The position numbers were made by a program, and so were the translations under genes. Positions 47,030 through 61,089 of a DNA stretch of 64,000 bases are shown piece after piece (position 1 is the first letter of the stretch; each line of letters starts with the position of its first letter). Below the pieces are notes generated by a model. That model was not told where the DNA came from and did no database searches. It worked only from the letters and a program-made list of their open reading frames with translations. This stretch comes from Salminus brasiliensis (lineage: Eukaryota; Chordata; Actinopteri; Characiformes; Bryconidae), in the NCBI RefSeq assembly GCF_030463535.1, contig NC_132881.1, positions 3,261,526 to 3,325,525 on the forward strand, in the 5' to 3' direction.

Positions 47030-48540
47030 TTTACATTACATGTCAAAAAGTGAAAATTGTCCAAAATCTATTTAGTTTTTTTATGCAACAGCAACTGAAT
47101 GATGTACCACTTGAATATTTATAAACATCTTGTGTCACTTTATTGAAGATAACATCAGATTTTTATGAAGTAAGTAATTTTGTACCAACATACTCTTAAA
47201 CCACGAATGCAAAGGAAATTTTTTCCACCTTTAACACAGTTATGAAGCTTCATTCTCCTGCAGTTGGACTTCCAATAAAGTAAAAGCAGAGTTTTACCAG
47301 ATAGACTCCGGAGAGGAGCATGCAAAAGGGAAAATGTTAATCTCAAGAAAATTGAATAATTTAATAATTCAGTAAATGCAAGTTAGTCTTTAGCAAAGGC
47401 ATCATCATCGGCCCAGCGTTTGCAAAATCTGGACTCACCCAGATCCTGCTGTCCATGGATGGCAAGGGTGGAGCCTACACTCCCCACCCCCTGCAACCAG
47501 GACCAACCTTGAGGCGGTGGGGAGGAAGGATGGGAAAGACAAGACGTCTGAAAGCCTCTGAAAGCAGCAGAGAGGCCGTGCAAGGTGATTGGTTGGGATA
47601 TTAAGTCTTACGTGTAACAGTATATGGGGATGACTGTGCATCATTACAGCTGTAAAAATTTATCAAATATCTAGAACTTTAGTTTAAGGGCTAATATTAA
47701 TTGTCATAATCTCATTTATTGTTCATGAATTTGTTGGGAATTTCTAAGACAATATCCGCTGCATATGTGTCACTTTATCATGCGATTACTGGGCTGGTGT
47801 TGGATTGGTAATATGTACAGTGCAAAGAGATACTATTCACAATGCCTAAACCTGTTCCTCGGCCACAGTTGCCAGGGTGTCGCACGGCTCCACCTTCATG
47901 AGTGCACTCGTAGGGGATTTTGGCAGTTGCTTGCCTTCACAAATTGATCTCAAGGTTTTTTCTGCATGGGTGTCTAAATAACCTGGACGAAGGAAAAATG
48001 GTGTTGTCTTTTTTTAAATAACTTAAAAATAAAGTTCCTTAAAAACTTCTGAAATGATTCTGGGCTGAACCAGGTTTCTTTTTTCAAATAATTTCCCAAT
48101 GATTTAAAAAAAATCAATGGAAAGGTTCTTTAGAGAAGGAAAGTTGCTGTTTTTTTTTGTCTGTTCAGCGGTTTCTTGAGCATTTGTGCAGTATTGCTTC
48201 ACAAAGTCATGCTTAGCAACACCCAGGAAAAGACCTAGAGTTGGTGCTATCTGCGGTCTTTATGCCTGGAGACCTTAGAAGGACCAAAGACGTGTCGACT
48301 CCAGGAGGTGGAAATCCAGAACGAATCAGCCCGAAACAGAGCCAAACAATTAAGTTTGTCCAAATCAATTGTTCCCTGTGAAAGAAGAAGAATCACGTCT
48401 CTCAACTGATTGACTTTCAGGGGCAAGAAAAGGCTGTTCTTAACCCAACCTGGATCTGTATAACAATGGATTTAACCGAATGAAGGCTAAACTAATGGCA
48501 AAAAACCCTGAAAAGACTGCATTACAGGGTTGGCAAAAGG
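47030..48540. other. No gene seen
   Basis: Short frames only. The part at 48010-48150 carries GGTTCTTTA-type motifs that look like an old MITE. Confidence 0.45.
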
Positions 48541-48554
48541 ATACCGATAAATAA

Positions 48555-49145
48555 ACTTTGTGTATTGGCCTATACCCGATATTGATACGATATTATTATT
48601 GAATTTATAAATCATATATCTCACTATGTAAGAGAGACTTCAGGCATCAGAATTTACTTGCTCATTACTTTACTAACGTTGTAAAACAAACTATAACAAA
48701 TGTTTATAAATAAACCCAAATACAAAGATATAAATAAACCCAATTCCTGTTTATTGTTCACTAAAATATAAATATAATATAACCATATAACCATATAATT
48801 GTGCTGGACCCTGGGCTCAGGACTTTTTTATATTCTGAAATTTGAAGTCTGTGAGACTAAAGAGGAGCTAGCAGCCGTTCTCCTTATACGGAAGACGAGC
48901 TGGATTACTCGCTGAGAGATGATGACTGGATAAGGGCACTACACTTGCTGTTTGCTATGACATGTGTATCACATCTGTAAGTTACTCTGATCCTGAGTTA
49001 TAAAGCGAGTGCGAGAATTGGGTTTTGTAAAAATGGAACAGTCCCTTGGATCAAAATAATTATCCGATCCGATTAGCCGATCTAGCTAATTTTGGAAGAA
49101 TCAGGACCGATATCCGATCCTAGTATCGGATCGGTGCATCCCTAC
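48555..49145. mobile_element. hAT-like non-autonomous element
   Basis: The right end (GATCCTAGTATCGGATCGGTG then CATCCCTA) is the familiar terminus of a fish hAT-type repeat. The left end has related TACCCGATATTGATACGATA sequence in inverted sense. The interior is AT-rich and noncoding. Confidence 0.5.
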
Positions 49146-49149
49146 TCTT

Positions 49150-50280
49150 GATAATAATAGCAATCTTTTGGACAACTCTCTTGACTTCACCGTATTTCTA
49201 ACATGCTGTCAAATATGATAGTGAACGAACCCCGAGACAGTCCAGGTATTTGATCTGTGATTTATCTCAAGCACACCTGACACAACTAATAAAGCCATTG
49301 GCTTGCCAGCATTTGTCATTTAATATATAAACAAAAGGAAATGGTATATATTTAAGTTTACATGTTCACACACACACAATGACAAATCAGCCTTGGTACT
49401 GGCTCCCTTCTCTGAGATCCTATCTTTTGCATTTGTGTATTTTGCATCTCTGAGAAGGTATTTGAATTGAAAATCAATGGTCAGTAAAAAAAAATAAAGA
49501 AGCATGCAGTCTGGCCTCTCAGCTGGATCCTCAGCCGCTAGCAGATCCTCCATTATGACCCACTTTGTTTTAGATCATCTCCATTTGTTCAAATGTTCAG
49601 ATTCAGAAATGGTTTCGATTTGATGTTTATGAGCCACCTCATACAGTTCTCTGAAGTATTGCTGTCAGCAATGGGAGCTCCGTTTTTTTAGCAAATGCTT
49701 GTTTGTGGAGACCATTTTCCATTCCAGCAATAACTATATAATGATCTGGGTTTAAAGGAGTTTACCTGAGCAGCACATGCAATACATTATTACAATTCCA
49801 GTTGGGTAAATCAGCTTTATTTTGGGAGATGGCCCACACCCTGAACTCTATGTTCTTCACTCTATATCATAAGATATAAGATATAATTTGTGTCTGGTTT
49901 TGGAACAGATGCTTCAAGCACAGCAATTGTGCTAAGGTTTTTGCCCAGTTGCTAGAGCAGGAGCAAGTCCCTTAGTGGCAAGTTTCTGTTCAGTGGCCCA
50001 ATAAATGCCCAAGCGACATTTACTAATAAAGCTCAATCCACTCATTATTCTGTCTGCTTTCCATCAAGTTGCAGACATGGGCAAATATTTAACCACTGTG
50101 TTAAGACGACATGTAAACTCATGGGCAGTGCCAAGAGTGACACGTTTAAAAAAGTCTGGAGGCCTCAAGTCCACCTCAACACTAATCCTCAACTGTTTTG
50201 CACATTCCCCTCAAAATCCTCTGAAGAAAGAAACCGTACATGACACTAGAGCTAACTACTGGCACGTAAGGTAGCTAAAA
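49150..50280. other. No gene seen
   Basis: Frames at 49320-49553 and 50005-50274 have no recognisable domain. Confidence 0.45.
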
Positions 50281-50284
50281 GTCA

Positions 50285-50560
50285 ATGCCACCCCTTGGGA
50301 TCCACAAACCATGCAAGACAAACAATTGGTTGCAATGTGGTTGCAAGCCCAGCATCCCAGTATGGCAAGCTGTTGATGGTGGTTGAGCACTTCCTATTCC
50401 CCACATCACTCCTAGTGTGATGCTGGTCAGACAAACATCTGTTAGCTGTTGACACCTTAAAACATGTCTCAATGCAGCCATACTCCCTACTCGTGTCTCG
50501 TGAACGGAAACGGCACTGCATGATGATGGGTCCTGTAGTGGCATTCCCTTCAGTGATCTG
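50285..50560 (+). mobile_element. SINE fragment (same family as 59062-59440)
   Basis: The CACATCACTCCTAGTGTGAT segment followed by GCTGGTCAG matches the body of the tRNA-derived SINE at 59 kb in layout. The tRNA head is not recognisable. The minus-strand frames here are not genes. Confidence 0.35.
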
Positions 50561-50629
50561 TAACAGCAGGCTGGTGATGAATGGCTCGGTGATCTGTTAA
50601 CTCCATCAACATCCCCATCCAGTGACATT

Positions 50630-51835
50630 TATAAAGCACATGACAGCCCTGTGTGTTTTCACAGGAAGATGGAAGATAGGATCTGCTTATCAATGGCATT
50701 CTCTGCGTGAACGGAAGAAAAGGCTTTGGAATAAACGAGGGGGAATTAAAAGGTTAGGAATGATGATAACGTATAAAATAAATAAAAGAGGAGACTTTTG
50801 GGTCGGGCTTTGAGAACTAAGCGCTTACACACGAGAACTTTCATACAGACAAGAATCATGCCATGGGTTATAAGCAGGCCTGGACTGCCCTCAGGAGTTC
50901 TGGGAGATCTGGGGGTGGCCCCAGTTGGCCCAGGTTTGTTTACAGCCTCAAAGAATGGAACAAGAGGTCACCTTGTCCTTCACCATCTGCACTCACCTGA
51001 CTTACGGCTAGCTCTATAGTCTATACTTTCATCTTGTTCAACATTTAGTGTGTCTTAAAGTATCCTTCTCAATTATTATATTAATCAATATCAAATTCAT
51101 ACAGCCTACAGGTTTCAAAAATTGCTTGGGACAGAAGGTCATTAGCTTGATTCCCTGGCCTGGATAGAGGTGTGGTCAGGGATAGTGAAGGAACAACACT
51201 CTCGCCTCCCTCAATATTTACGGCTTTGAGCCTGAGACACCGGATCATTAATTGCTCCCCGAACACTCCCTGAGGCGGTTGCCCACCACTCCATATGTGT
51301 ATGTCTACTGCCCCTAGTCACTAGTGTGTAGTGTGTGTGTGTGTGTTCAGTACCACAGATGGGATAAATGCAGTTTTAAGCTTGCTCCCAACATCAGTGA
51401 TGAGAGCCCAACCCTGTTTACCATCCTTCTTCCTTCCTCTCTTACGCAATTGATTAGAGTCTGAAGTTAAGCTGCTTTTCTCTCCATGGAAACTTTTCCC
51501 TGCCACTGCCAGGGCTGTGAACAGACCCTGCTGTCCCTTGAGGAAATCTTTTATTTAAAGACCTCCTCCTCAACCCTGTCCCGCAGGAAGCAAAACTGGG
51601 TACGGAACAGCCTTCCCTCCTGGCAGTGTAGAATCATGGAGCTGTCAACCACAGTGACAGGACAGTTGAGGCCATCCCACCACATGGCATCCTTATTTCC
51701 CACCAAACCTACTGAGTGACAAGGCAGGAAATCTCGCAGTAGAGCATTGAACCCACAAAGATCTCATACCCTAGTGATTTGTGCTCTACACAACCCCTGC
51801 CTAACTTTTGGATATTCTTCAGCTTTAGTTTTCAA
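50630..51835. other. No gene seen
   Basis: Includes a short GT run near 51328-51346. Small frames only. Confidence 0.45.
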
Positions 51836-51841
51836 AGTTTA

Positions 51842-52065
51842 ACCCTCCTATTATCTTTGGGGTCAATTTGACCCCATTCGATGTTTATCGTCTTAAAGAA
51901 AAAAGATGATTGACATCTTTTTTCTTGCTTCATATTTAATGACTTCTCACTAGGTTAATGGGGACAACTGAGCAAAAATAACATGAACATGATAATATGT
52001 TTTCTATGTCCTGTACACATGTTGTACGCATCCGTGTTCTTTGGAGTCAAATTGAGCCCAGATTG
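51842..52065 (+). mobile_element. piggyBac-like element end (truncated)
   Basis: Starts CCCTCCTATTATC directly after TTAA (51838-51841), the piggyBac target, and then contains the palindrome GGGGTCAATTTGACCCC. A second, imperfect GAGTCAAATTGAGCCC lies near 52045. The right terminus and second TTAA were not found. Confidence 0.4.
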
Positions 52066-52439
52066 TTTTAGCTGTATAAAACACTAAAAAATTCTGCATT
52101 TTACACACATTTGTTTTGAATAATATTGAGGCCACTATGACATGCAATTTTATGATCTTTAAAATCTTTAGGGTCCTAACCTAACCATAACTGCAGAACT
52201 GTAGAGCGCAAGAATGTATATACAGATATATAGATCTTTTCTTTGCTGTGGGGGAAGATATGGTTCCCACAAAGATAGATAGTTCACAATACATAGGGTT
52301 TGCACAGCAGCCATCTACACCATTGCTCTTGGGGCTCTGTGTTTTGTCTCTTTCTATAAACCTTATGGCTGCTTCAGAGCTCACGTTCTAGCAAACAGCT
52401 GCATCATTAAGCAGGTTTTAACTTACTTGTCTCAGATGC

Positions 52440-52625
52440 CTCAGCAAAAACAATGCCTGGGAAAGGGAAACTGAGGAAGATGCAAAGATGTCCAGTTTTC
52501 AACAACAGTTGGTTCGCAACAGCTAAGGACGAAACCATTTGCCACAAACGTGGTAACTTGGAGCACCATTACACCACAATGCACATGCCCAAGGTAAAGG
52601 ACACCTATTGGCTTAGCCAGGTATT
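52440..52625 (+). pseudogene. hAT transposase relic, BED-type zinc finger end
   Basis: The frame from 52453 reads a KRK-like start, F-x-x-S-W-F, then I-C-H and N-L-E-H-H-Y-x-T-M-H. This resembles the N-terminal finger of hAT-derived proteins such as the GTF2IRD2/ZBED5 group. The first cysteine pair is incomplete. It is an isolated fragment with no body downstream. Confidence 0.4.
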
Positions 52626-53207
52626 TTATATATACAGTGCTGAGCCCTAACGTTCAGGACCACGCTCGCCCCGGATAATTCAGGCTTCACAATTCTGCTT
52701 TTAATTATGTAGCTTTTTATTCTATAGCTAATGAACTCAAAAAACATTTCCACCAGTGTATCGGCAGGATTGTGAAGATTGGAAATTCTACATAAATATA
52801 AATCAAGTTAATAGAAATGTATAAATGGAAAAATGATTTTTGCCATTTTAATATTACATCATATATTTTAACTAGTTACTTACAGCTAACATTAACCAAC
52901 TAAGCATTAAATTCATCACTTTCAAGAGAGACACAGAGAAGATCTAAAGACCTGGGTTTCAAGGTTAAGAATATTATTTCACCCCAGTTGAGCCTCTGTG
53001 GTGTTTGGTGAAATTAGGAGCATCTGGCATCGCAATCACTCACCTTCCTGGGATGTGGACCCTGGGCTTGGACTCTCCAGGAATACTGTGAAGCCTCTGA
53101 GCACTTCTGGAAAGTACCCAACCCTCTGCCTGGGTCTGCTGGGTCAGATATCCGCTAATATTCATGTTAGCCAAACAGTGTATGCTTTTTCAGCATTTAG
53201 TTTATTC

Positions 53208-53565
53208 TACACTCTTAAAAATAAACATGCTGCAAATGGTTCTTTGTGGGATGGCATAGAAGAACCACTTTTGGTTCCATAAATATGTCATAAATATGTT
53301 CAGAACACCTTCTCTCAAGTTGCAAAAGTTCTTTATCTATTGAATGGCCATTTACAAAATGGTCTATGACAAAAAATAAAATGTATTTCTATAGCGTTTT
53401 TTTTTTTTGCAGTGAGGTGAGGATGAATCAACGCAAGGTCCCAGAGCAGTACAGCAGACAGGAGGGTAGTGGAGAGCCAGGTCAGGCATGGTTCTTTATG
53501 GAACCAAAAGTGGTTCTTCTATGGCAGTGCTCAAAGAACCTAGCACTTTTATTTCGTAGAGTGTA
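53208..53565. mobile_element. MITE with inverted ends
   Basis: TACACTCTTAAAAATAAA at the left and TTTATTTCGTAGAGTGTA at the right are an imperfect inverted pair. Inside it, AGAACCACTTTTGGTTCCAT near the left is mirrored by ATGGAACCAAAAGTGGTTCT near the right. The central part differs from the usual family and may be an insertion. Confidence 0.75.
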
Positions 53566-53764
53566 ATTAGTATTTTTACTTTCAAAAACCTCATCAAAGG
53601 TTTAATCCAACTTATGACTTTCATGGAACGAAGAATACAGGGAGCTTGCATAGGACACATGGCTGCTCGAGCTGTCTTTCTGACAGACCTAATGTCCTCT
53701 ATAGGACCTAACTCACTTACAGAATGTGAACAAAATGCTAAACCTCTCAAAGAAGGACTCTCAT

Positions 53765-53865
53765 AAGCCTGGAAACTTCTGCATCCACCTGAACGGTGGT
53801 CTGAGGAGCTTAAGAAGATACAAGACATTGTGACGTCCATCTCAAAGCCTTTTCCAAGGAGAATG
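53765..53865 (+). repeat. Dispersed repeat pair, left copy
   Basis: Shares CTGCATCCACCTGAAC and GGTGGTCTGAGGAGCT with 55155-55260, then AAGAAGATACAAGA(C/T)ATTGTGA. Confidence 0.75.
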
Positions 53866-53869
53866 AGGA

Positions 53870-54775
53870 TCCGTCAGCAAAATTGCAACAGGTATTTGAA
53901 ATGCCAAATGGAGTGGACATGGAAATAATTAACCCAGAAAAAACAAGGAGAGACAAGGACTTTTGGGGACTTGGTGAATTGTGAGATATTCCCAGGCCTT
54001 TCATCATGCGCCCTTGATGAAAGGTGGTCTTTTTTGGATCTACATAACTTAGTGTGATACCAGATGTCCCCTTACTGAGTGCATTAGACTGGCTGTTTCA
54101 ACTATACCCTGCTCTACAAAGCACTTGCAGGTGGTTGTGAGGCCACAGGCAACTCACTAAGTGTCACCATGGCCGGTACTCAGTTGAACATTAATGAAGT
54201 AGATAAACAGTTACTTTTTATGGTGATTAGAGGCTGTGGGGACATGCCTAGGTTAAGTAACCTAGATCTGGCATCAGTGCCATGCAGTGAGGGGAGAAAG
54301 AATCAATATGAGGACCCAGAGCAAGACAGCTTTACAGCAGGCAGGAGGGGATTGGAGAGTCCGGTCTGGCAGTACCAGGATGGATCCGTTGGAGCAGGTC
54401 ATTTCAATACATGGGAAAGAGAAAGCAGGAAAGAAGAAAGGGGTTATTCCTACACCTTCACCAGTAGGGAGTTTCTGACCACAGAACCATGCTTGACTGC
54501 ATAGTTTTGGATAGTGGACCTACTCTCAGCCTAGCAGAGACCATGATCCTCATAAAGAACTTAAAAAAGGGGCCAGAGAACAAAATGTACAAGGCACAAG
54601 GTACAAAGGTTCTAATAAAATGGATATTGTGGTCACATTACTGTTAATCATCAAGCAGTTGCAATAAAGTCTATAGGAGTGGAAATTTAAGAGCCAGCTT
54701 TGGGCTATGTCGTTTAAGGAGTTCCAGAAAGATTTTACACTTGCACCTCTCTGGATTCTGAAGATATGGGCCATA
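53870..54775. other. No gene seen
   Basis: A 111-codon frame (54169-54504) has no recognisable domain; it may be part of an unrecognised repeat. Confidence 0.4.
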
Positions 54776-54779
54776 ATAT

Positions 54780-55560
54780 CATCTGTGTATTTGTTCCATG
54801 TAGTTGCCAGGTTTAAGAGGTTCAGCTGTGGTCCGTTTGAGTACACTCATCTTGGTCACTCATCAAGGCCTAGAAAAAGGTCTGGAGAATGGTCAGATGA
54901 AACACAAATATTAAGAGGGCTGGCATTCCACCCCAAGAATCCCATTATGGTATTTTGGTATTATTATGGTATTATGGTATTAGCAGCATCGTGCTCTGGG
55001 TCTATCTTGATGCCATTGGAAATGCTAGATTGCACAAGAAGAAGGAGGACATCCTCAGAATTCTCCAGCATATCCACAACTAATTAGCTAGACGACTGAA
55101 ACTTGGACACAATTAGATGCTTTAACTGGACACTCCTCCTCTTCTAAAGCCTGAAATCATCTGCATCCACCTGAACAGACGGAAAGTGGATTTCATATTT
55201 CATCAGGTGGTCTGAGGAGCTAAAGAAGATACAAGATATTGTGACAGGCATGTCAAAGCCAAATTAAGCTGACAAGGAAATAAATAACCAATAAAAGAAA
55301 GACTGAGATTAAAGCAAGGTCAGAAGACAAAGACTTTTGGGGAACAATTAGGTGTTCCAACAGGACCGTGAGCCTGAGCCCAGACATACACCAAAGCTAG
55401 TTGTGGCATGGATAAAGCAGGCCAACATTAAGCTTTTGGAATCCCAAAAGGTCTTCCCAAAGTTCTGACCGTAAATATGTGAACTATGCGTAAACTCTGG
55501 GGCCAGGTTGATCTACTGCAGCAGAATTTGTCAGCTGTACTTCAGTGGAAAGAGACCACA
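54780..55560 (+). pseudogene. Tc1-like transposase relic
   Basis: Recognisable pieces of a fish Tc1-like transposase gene in order: TGGTCAGATGAAACACAAAT (about 54890), GAAGAAGGAGGACATCCTC (about 55037), TGTTCCAACAGGAC (about 55350) and TCTTCCCAAAGTTCTGACC (about 55451). Frames are broken throughout and the repeat at 55155-55260 splits it. Non-functional. Confidence 0.6.
55155..55260 (+). repeat. Dispersed repeat pair, right copy
   Basis: Right partner of 53765-53865. It interrupts the Tc1 relic of 54780-55560, so it was probably inserted there. Confidence 0.7.
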
Positions 55561-55564
55561 GTAG

Positions 55565-56530
55565 GACCATTGCTGGTTTCTGGCCTGCCCAAAAATCTAC
55601 ACTTGCACTTTGCTTAAGTATGTAGATTGCTAATGTTCTAATGATGTTTGCATTCTTCTGTGATATTTAGGAAACAGTGAGGTAGAACATCACCAGTAGC
55701 ACCAACTGTGGGATACGTACTGAGCCCAGTGCCACTGCACTTTAGTTCAGGTCTTACCAGAATGCACCTGAATGCACACCAATACACAAAAGTGTGAACC
55801 TTTGAAGGCTCCAGTGCTTTGTCTGGAAGAGGATTTTCAAGCCTTAGATTATGCAGCAACAGGTGGCCCATGTTCAGCTATTGTAAACCTGCACCTACCA
55901 TTATATGACGTTTGCACCGGATTAGGCAGTCAAGTAGCATAGCAAGTACAACCAACCAGCAAGCCAGTATCTTTCACTTCCCCCCCGCCCACAAATAGCA
56001 TCCCAGCACTATTCGGGCTCTACCAGCGTGAACTGTCTCAGGTAAGTGACTGCAGCAGTGTTGACAGTCAGCAGGCAGTAGAAAGGAGTGAAGAAGAAGA
56101 GGACGAGACCTGGAGTGCAGCGGGGAATCAGACAGGCAGAAATCAAAGAGAACTGCTCTCACTTCTCATTAGACCACTTGATTCTTACACAGCCAGGGGA
56201 GCCACAGACAGTCTCCATATTTAAACATTAACGCAGCAGAATCGGGTAAACTCCAGGTGTGCCTCCGCCTGGCACAGATCAGTGCAAGGATTAAGGCAGG
56301 GTAAAATCCACATGACACTTTTTCTCACCGGCCTTGCATTCCAATAAAGCTGAGTCGCCTATGGCACAGGCCTCTTTTCCTCGCTCTCTCCAGAACTTCT
56401 TGAAGCTTTCAGAAAGGTTTAGTCACATGCAGACAGAACTAGAACCGTGCAAAGGGACATGTTAAATCAAGATGTGTCTACTAATTAGCATTACATGTGT
56501 CTACAATCTTGTAATCAGTCAGTGGGCCTA
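55565..56530. other. No gene seen
   Basis: Noncoding DNA. The part at 56290-56400 is complex and repeat-free, but nothing specific can be said about it. Confidence 0.45.
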
Positions 56531-56539
56531 TATATAGGC

Positions 56540-57860
<1,321 letters not shown>

Positions 57861-57924
57861 TTTAAAGGAAGCATGGAAGTCTTGCGTAAGGATATCCGAA
57901 TGGCCACATCAAGACTTTAGACTT

Positions 57925-59055
57925 TATTTTGTCTAGCAGATTTTTATGCAAGTTAGAAAGCAAGGCAATTTGCGACTAAAGCCCTTCAGTATAAAATTTA
58001 TATGGCCAATTCACAACAGGCATAAATGACTGAGATGGGAGCGGTTGCTCGATTTACACATGACGAGAACCAATATTATAACCCACTTATAGCCATAAAT
58101 CTTCGGTATCGGTAAAAAGGTTTAAAAATTAACTACATTTGAAGAGTCTTAATCTTGAGAGTCATGAGTCATTTAAGGCTGAGTCTGAATGGTTGAATCC
58201 CTGCCTCTTGTACAAACCGTAGGCTTCATTTTCCAATCTTCTCAAGAAGATATTTCTTCTTCAAACCCACTGCTCAGAGCAGAGCTGTGTGGTTAAAAAA
58301 ACACATCATGACTCGGACGTAGACATTTTGTTTGTTTTTGAATTTTCTCAGAAACAAATTTTTGAAAATTCTTAAATTAAGACGTTGGTGAATGAGGCCC
58401 AACAGTATTCCAGCCTTTGGACAATGCTCAAGGTAATGGAAACACTAAAAAAACCCCCACATACGACCAGTCCAATCGAGACAAACCAAGTCAATGGTTC
58501 ATTTAATAGCAGGTACAAATGCAAAATTGAGGATTACAATTTTATAAAAAAAGAAGGTGAAATACTTCCAAAAATGGGTACATCTGGTCATCTTTTACAT
58601 AGTGGACTGGAACTGGATGAATCATCCAGAAAAGGAAGCCTGACTTGGCTGTTTTGGGGTGCCCTCTGACAGCACCTGTGTTTTCCGCTGATTTTGAGCA
58701 TAACCCCCTGCTAGAAAACCTTATGTTGCAGGGCGCTGGTGACGTGATGGTGTGCGACAGAGTGTGTGCTCCAGCTTGAACTTAGGTCACCACATAGGTG
58801 TGGATGCATCTGTGGATAACACCTTTTTTTTTACATAAATGCTTAGAGATCAGACAGAAGGGCTATAGTATGAAGTAACTGGGGGAAAATAGGTCTGAAT
58901 TTACCTGATCTCTCTCACAAAAAAGGGCTTCAATTAAACACAATTAAATTAAATAAACCATTCCAGAGATCCCATGCTCGGATATATGAGGCTTTATTTA
59001 ATCTAATAAATCACAACCTTCTCTTTTCCACCTCCAGTTTGTCTGATTATGTATT
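57925..59055. other. No gene seen
   Basis: A 94-codon frame (58385-58669) has no recognisable domain. No repeat was recognised with confidence. Confidence 0.4.
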
Positions 59056-59061
59056 TGGTCC

Positions 59062-59440
59062 CAGGTGGTCCAGCGAACAGAGGCTATGTTCACTATGATC
59101 AGAGGATCGTTGGTTCGAATCCTGGTCATGCTGCTAGCTATCGTCAGCCGAGGCCCTGAGAGAGCACTGTGGACCTTGCTCTCCTCAGGGTGGGTAGATG
59201 GCACTCTCACCACACATCGCTTCAGTGTGGTGCTGGCCGTCACTGGAATCTGCAGGTTGGTGCATCAAAACAGGGTATATGGTGCTTGCTTCCAGGCGCG
59301 TCAGTTGCCCAGCAAGGTTGCATCGGCGGAAGCTCGAAAAGTGTGTGTGGGGGGGCGTGTGCTAGTCCGTCCTGACTGGTGTTGGGGGCATTGCGTGCGA
59401 TGGGGTGGGGGGTTTACGTATGGGTTGGGTAATTAAAAAT
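59062..59440 (+). mobile_element. tRNA-derived SINE
   Basis: The head has a Pol III B box GGTTCGAATCC at 59112-59122 and a tRNA-like 5' part (GTGGTCCAGCGAACAGAGGC). The body continues through CTCAGGGTGGGTAGATGGC to a G-rich end. The head is followed by SINE body and not by a tRNA 3' end, so it is not a tRNA gene. Confidence 0.65.
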
Positions 59441-59444
59441 TAAT

Positions 59445-59865
59445 TGTTTGCTTCCAGAATTTGCTGGTAATTGAGAAATTGTATCCATTCTTCCCTCTAC
59501 CAGTGATGCTTTCCCTGTGTCACTGGCTGCAACACAAGCCCACAGCTTTGCACCACCTCTGGGCTTAACAGTTGTAGAGGAATGCTGCACCCTTTTCTTT
59601 ATCCTTCAAACATATTTGTTCATAGCTGCCAAAATTTCCATTTTATACTTAATCAGTCCATAGGACGTGTTTCCATAATGTTGTCTTGGCCTTCCAGGCC
59701 GCAACTTGACCACCACCATTTCTGAACTGACATTTCTTAACCACATTAAGAAATGGAGGAAACTGCTACCTGAGAATGCCTTGCTGTCTTCTTAAAGTCT
59801 TCTTTTTATGTGAGCACCAGTTATTTTAATGTTCAGAGTGCTAGGCAGCTGCTGAGAGGAGTCCA
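59445..59865 (-). mobile_element. Tc1/mariner-like relic
   Basis: Second member of the pair with 45080-45440, likewise antisense and broken by many changes. Confidence 0.45.
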
Positions 59866-59869
59866 TGGC

Positions 59870-60585
59870 TGCTGATGGTTGGGACACGGTTTAAAGAGAA
59901 AATCTTTTTTTTTAATCTTTTACATTTAAGGTAAATTAATGTTTTGTACATGTTAATGTACAAGGTATGTGTCTGTATTTAGACTGATGTCTACTTCCAA
60001 CTTTTCTGAAATTTTCTGACAGGTGGCCAGAATTACACCAAGACAACAATATCTTCCTTTGTCTTTATTTCTATTTGCATAGCAAACTTTACAGCTCGTT
60101 CTAACCTTTCATCATTAGGCTCAATGGTTTTCTCATAAAACTGTATGGTTTACAATGAACAGTCAAAGGTAGGACCAGTATCAGTCTTATTACTCTTTTT
60201 CATGACTCATGAAAAATTACCCAGTGCATTTTCTACTCAAGCAAAGGCTTACATAAGAGGAAATATCAGTGCAAATATTCTTGCTCTTGATCATCTAGGA
60301 CAAACTAAGCATTATGAGAAAAGGTCCAACAACAATTAATCAAAGACCTATAAAGTTACAGATGTTTTTACAGAGCGACTGAGGACAAGATTGGGTTAGT
60401 AGACTAAAAATAAAAGGCAAGGAACCTCAAACCTCAAACCAACATTCAAAATATGTAAAAACTCATTCACGTTCTCCACTTCATCTTCATGTTGTCAATT
60501 AAGTTATAGAATATCAAGCTATGATGCGTCATAGTTTTGTTTTTAAGGCTGGCTAGAAAATGAGCACCATTCTTTTCCCGAATAA
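59870..60585. other. No gene seen
   Basis: AT-rich noncoding DNA with short frames only. Confidence 0.45.
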
Positions 60586-60589
60586 TTTC

Positions 60590-60905
60590 ATATATCAATC
60601 TCCAAAAGGTGCATTAAAAAGCCACCAAGACTCTTAAGCAGCATTAATGTTTATTGTGAGAGACTATGTCTAAATAAAACATTCTCTGGAGAAAGGCTGT
60701 GCCATAAAGTTCCTATTGAGATGCCCTCAAGCTAAACTGCCCCAATCAATAGTGAAGCAAAGGGAAGTTAGCAAAGAAATCAATTGTTCCTCAAGGGAGA
60801 AATATGTTTCTGCCAAATCCATCAACAACCTGGTAAAAGTGCACTTGTGCCACCCTTAGAGGCAAACCGACTCCTGAAGAGATATGGCATAAAGGTAGAT
60901 ATGTA
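60590..60905. other. Candidate conserved noncoding element
   Basis: Complex, repeat-free segment with several homeodomain-type cores (GGTGCATTAAAAAGCC, CAGCATTAATGTTTATTG) and CCAATCAATAG. Enhancer-like in appearance; not testable here. Confidence 0.25.
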
Positions 60906-60999
60906 CTTAAACCCTAAATAACATGTTAGACTGGGTCCTTTTCGCTTTATGTGGGTTCCTATAATTGCTCAATAGACAATAGTTTGGTCTGGTTAGATG

Positions 61000-61028
61000 G
61001 ATAGATAGATGGATAGATAGATAGATAA
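61000..61028. repeat. (GATA)n microsatellite
   Basis: Imperfect ATAGATGG/ATAG repeats. Confidence 0.85.
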
Positions 61029-61089
61029 TTTGTTGTCAGATCAAAATACAATATCATACCTAGACCTAAATGCTTTTTTATTATAGACC

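Noticed and set aside
59062-59135. tRNA gene
   Set aside because: The Pol III box is good, but the 3' half does not close a tRNA fold and runs into SINE body sequence.
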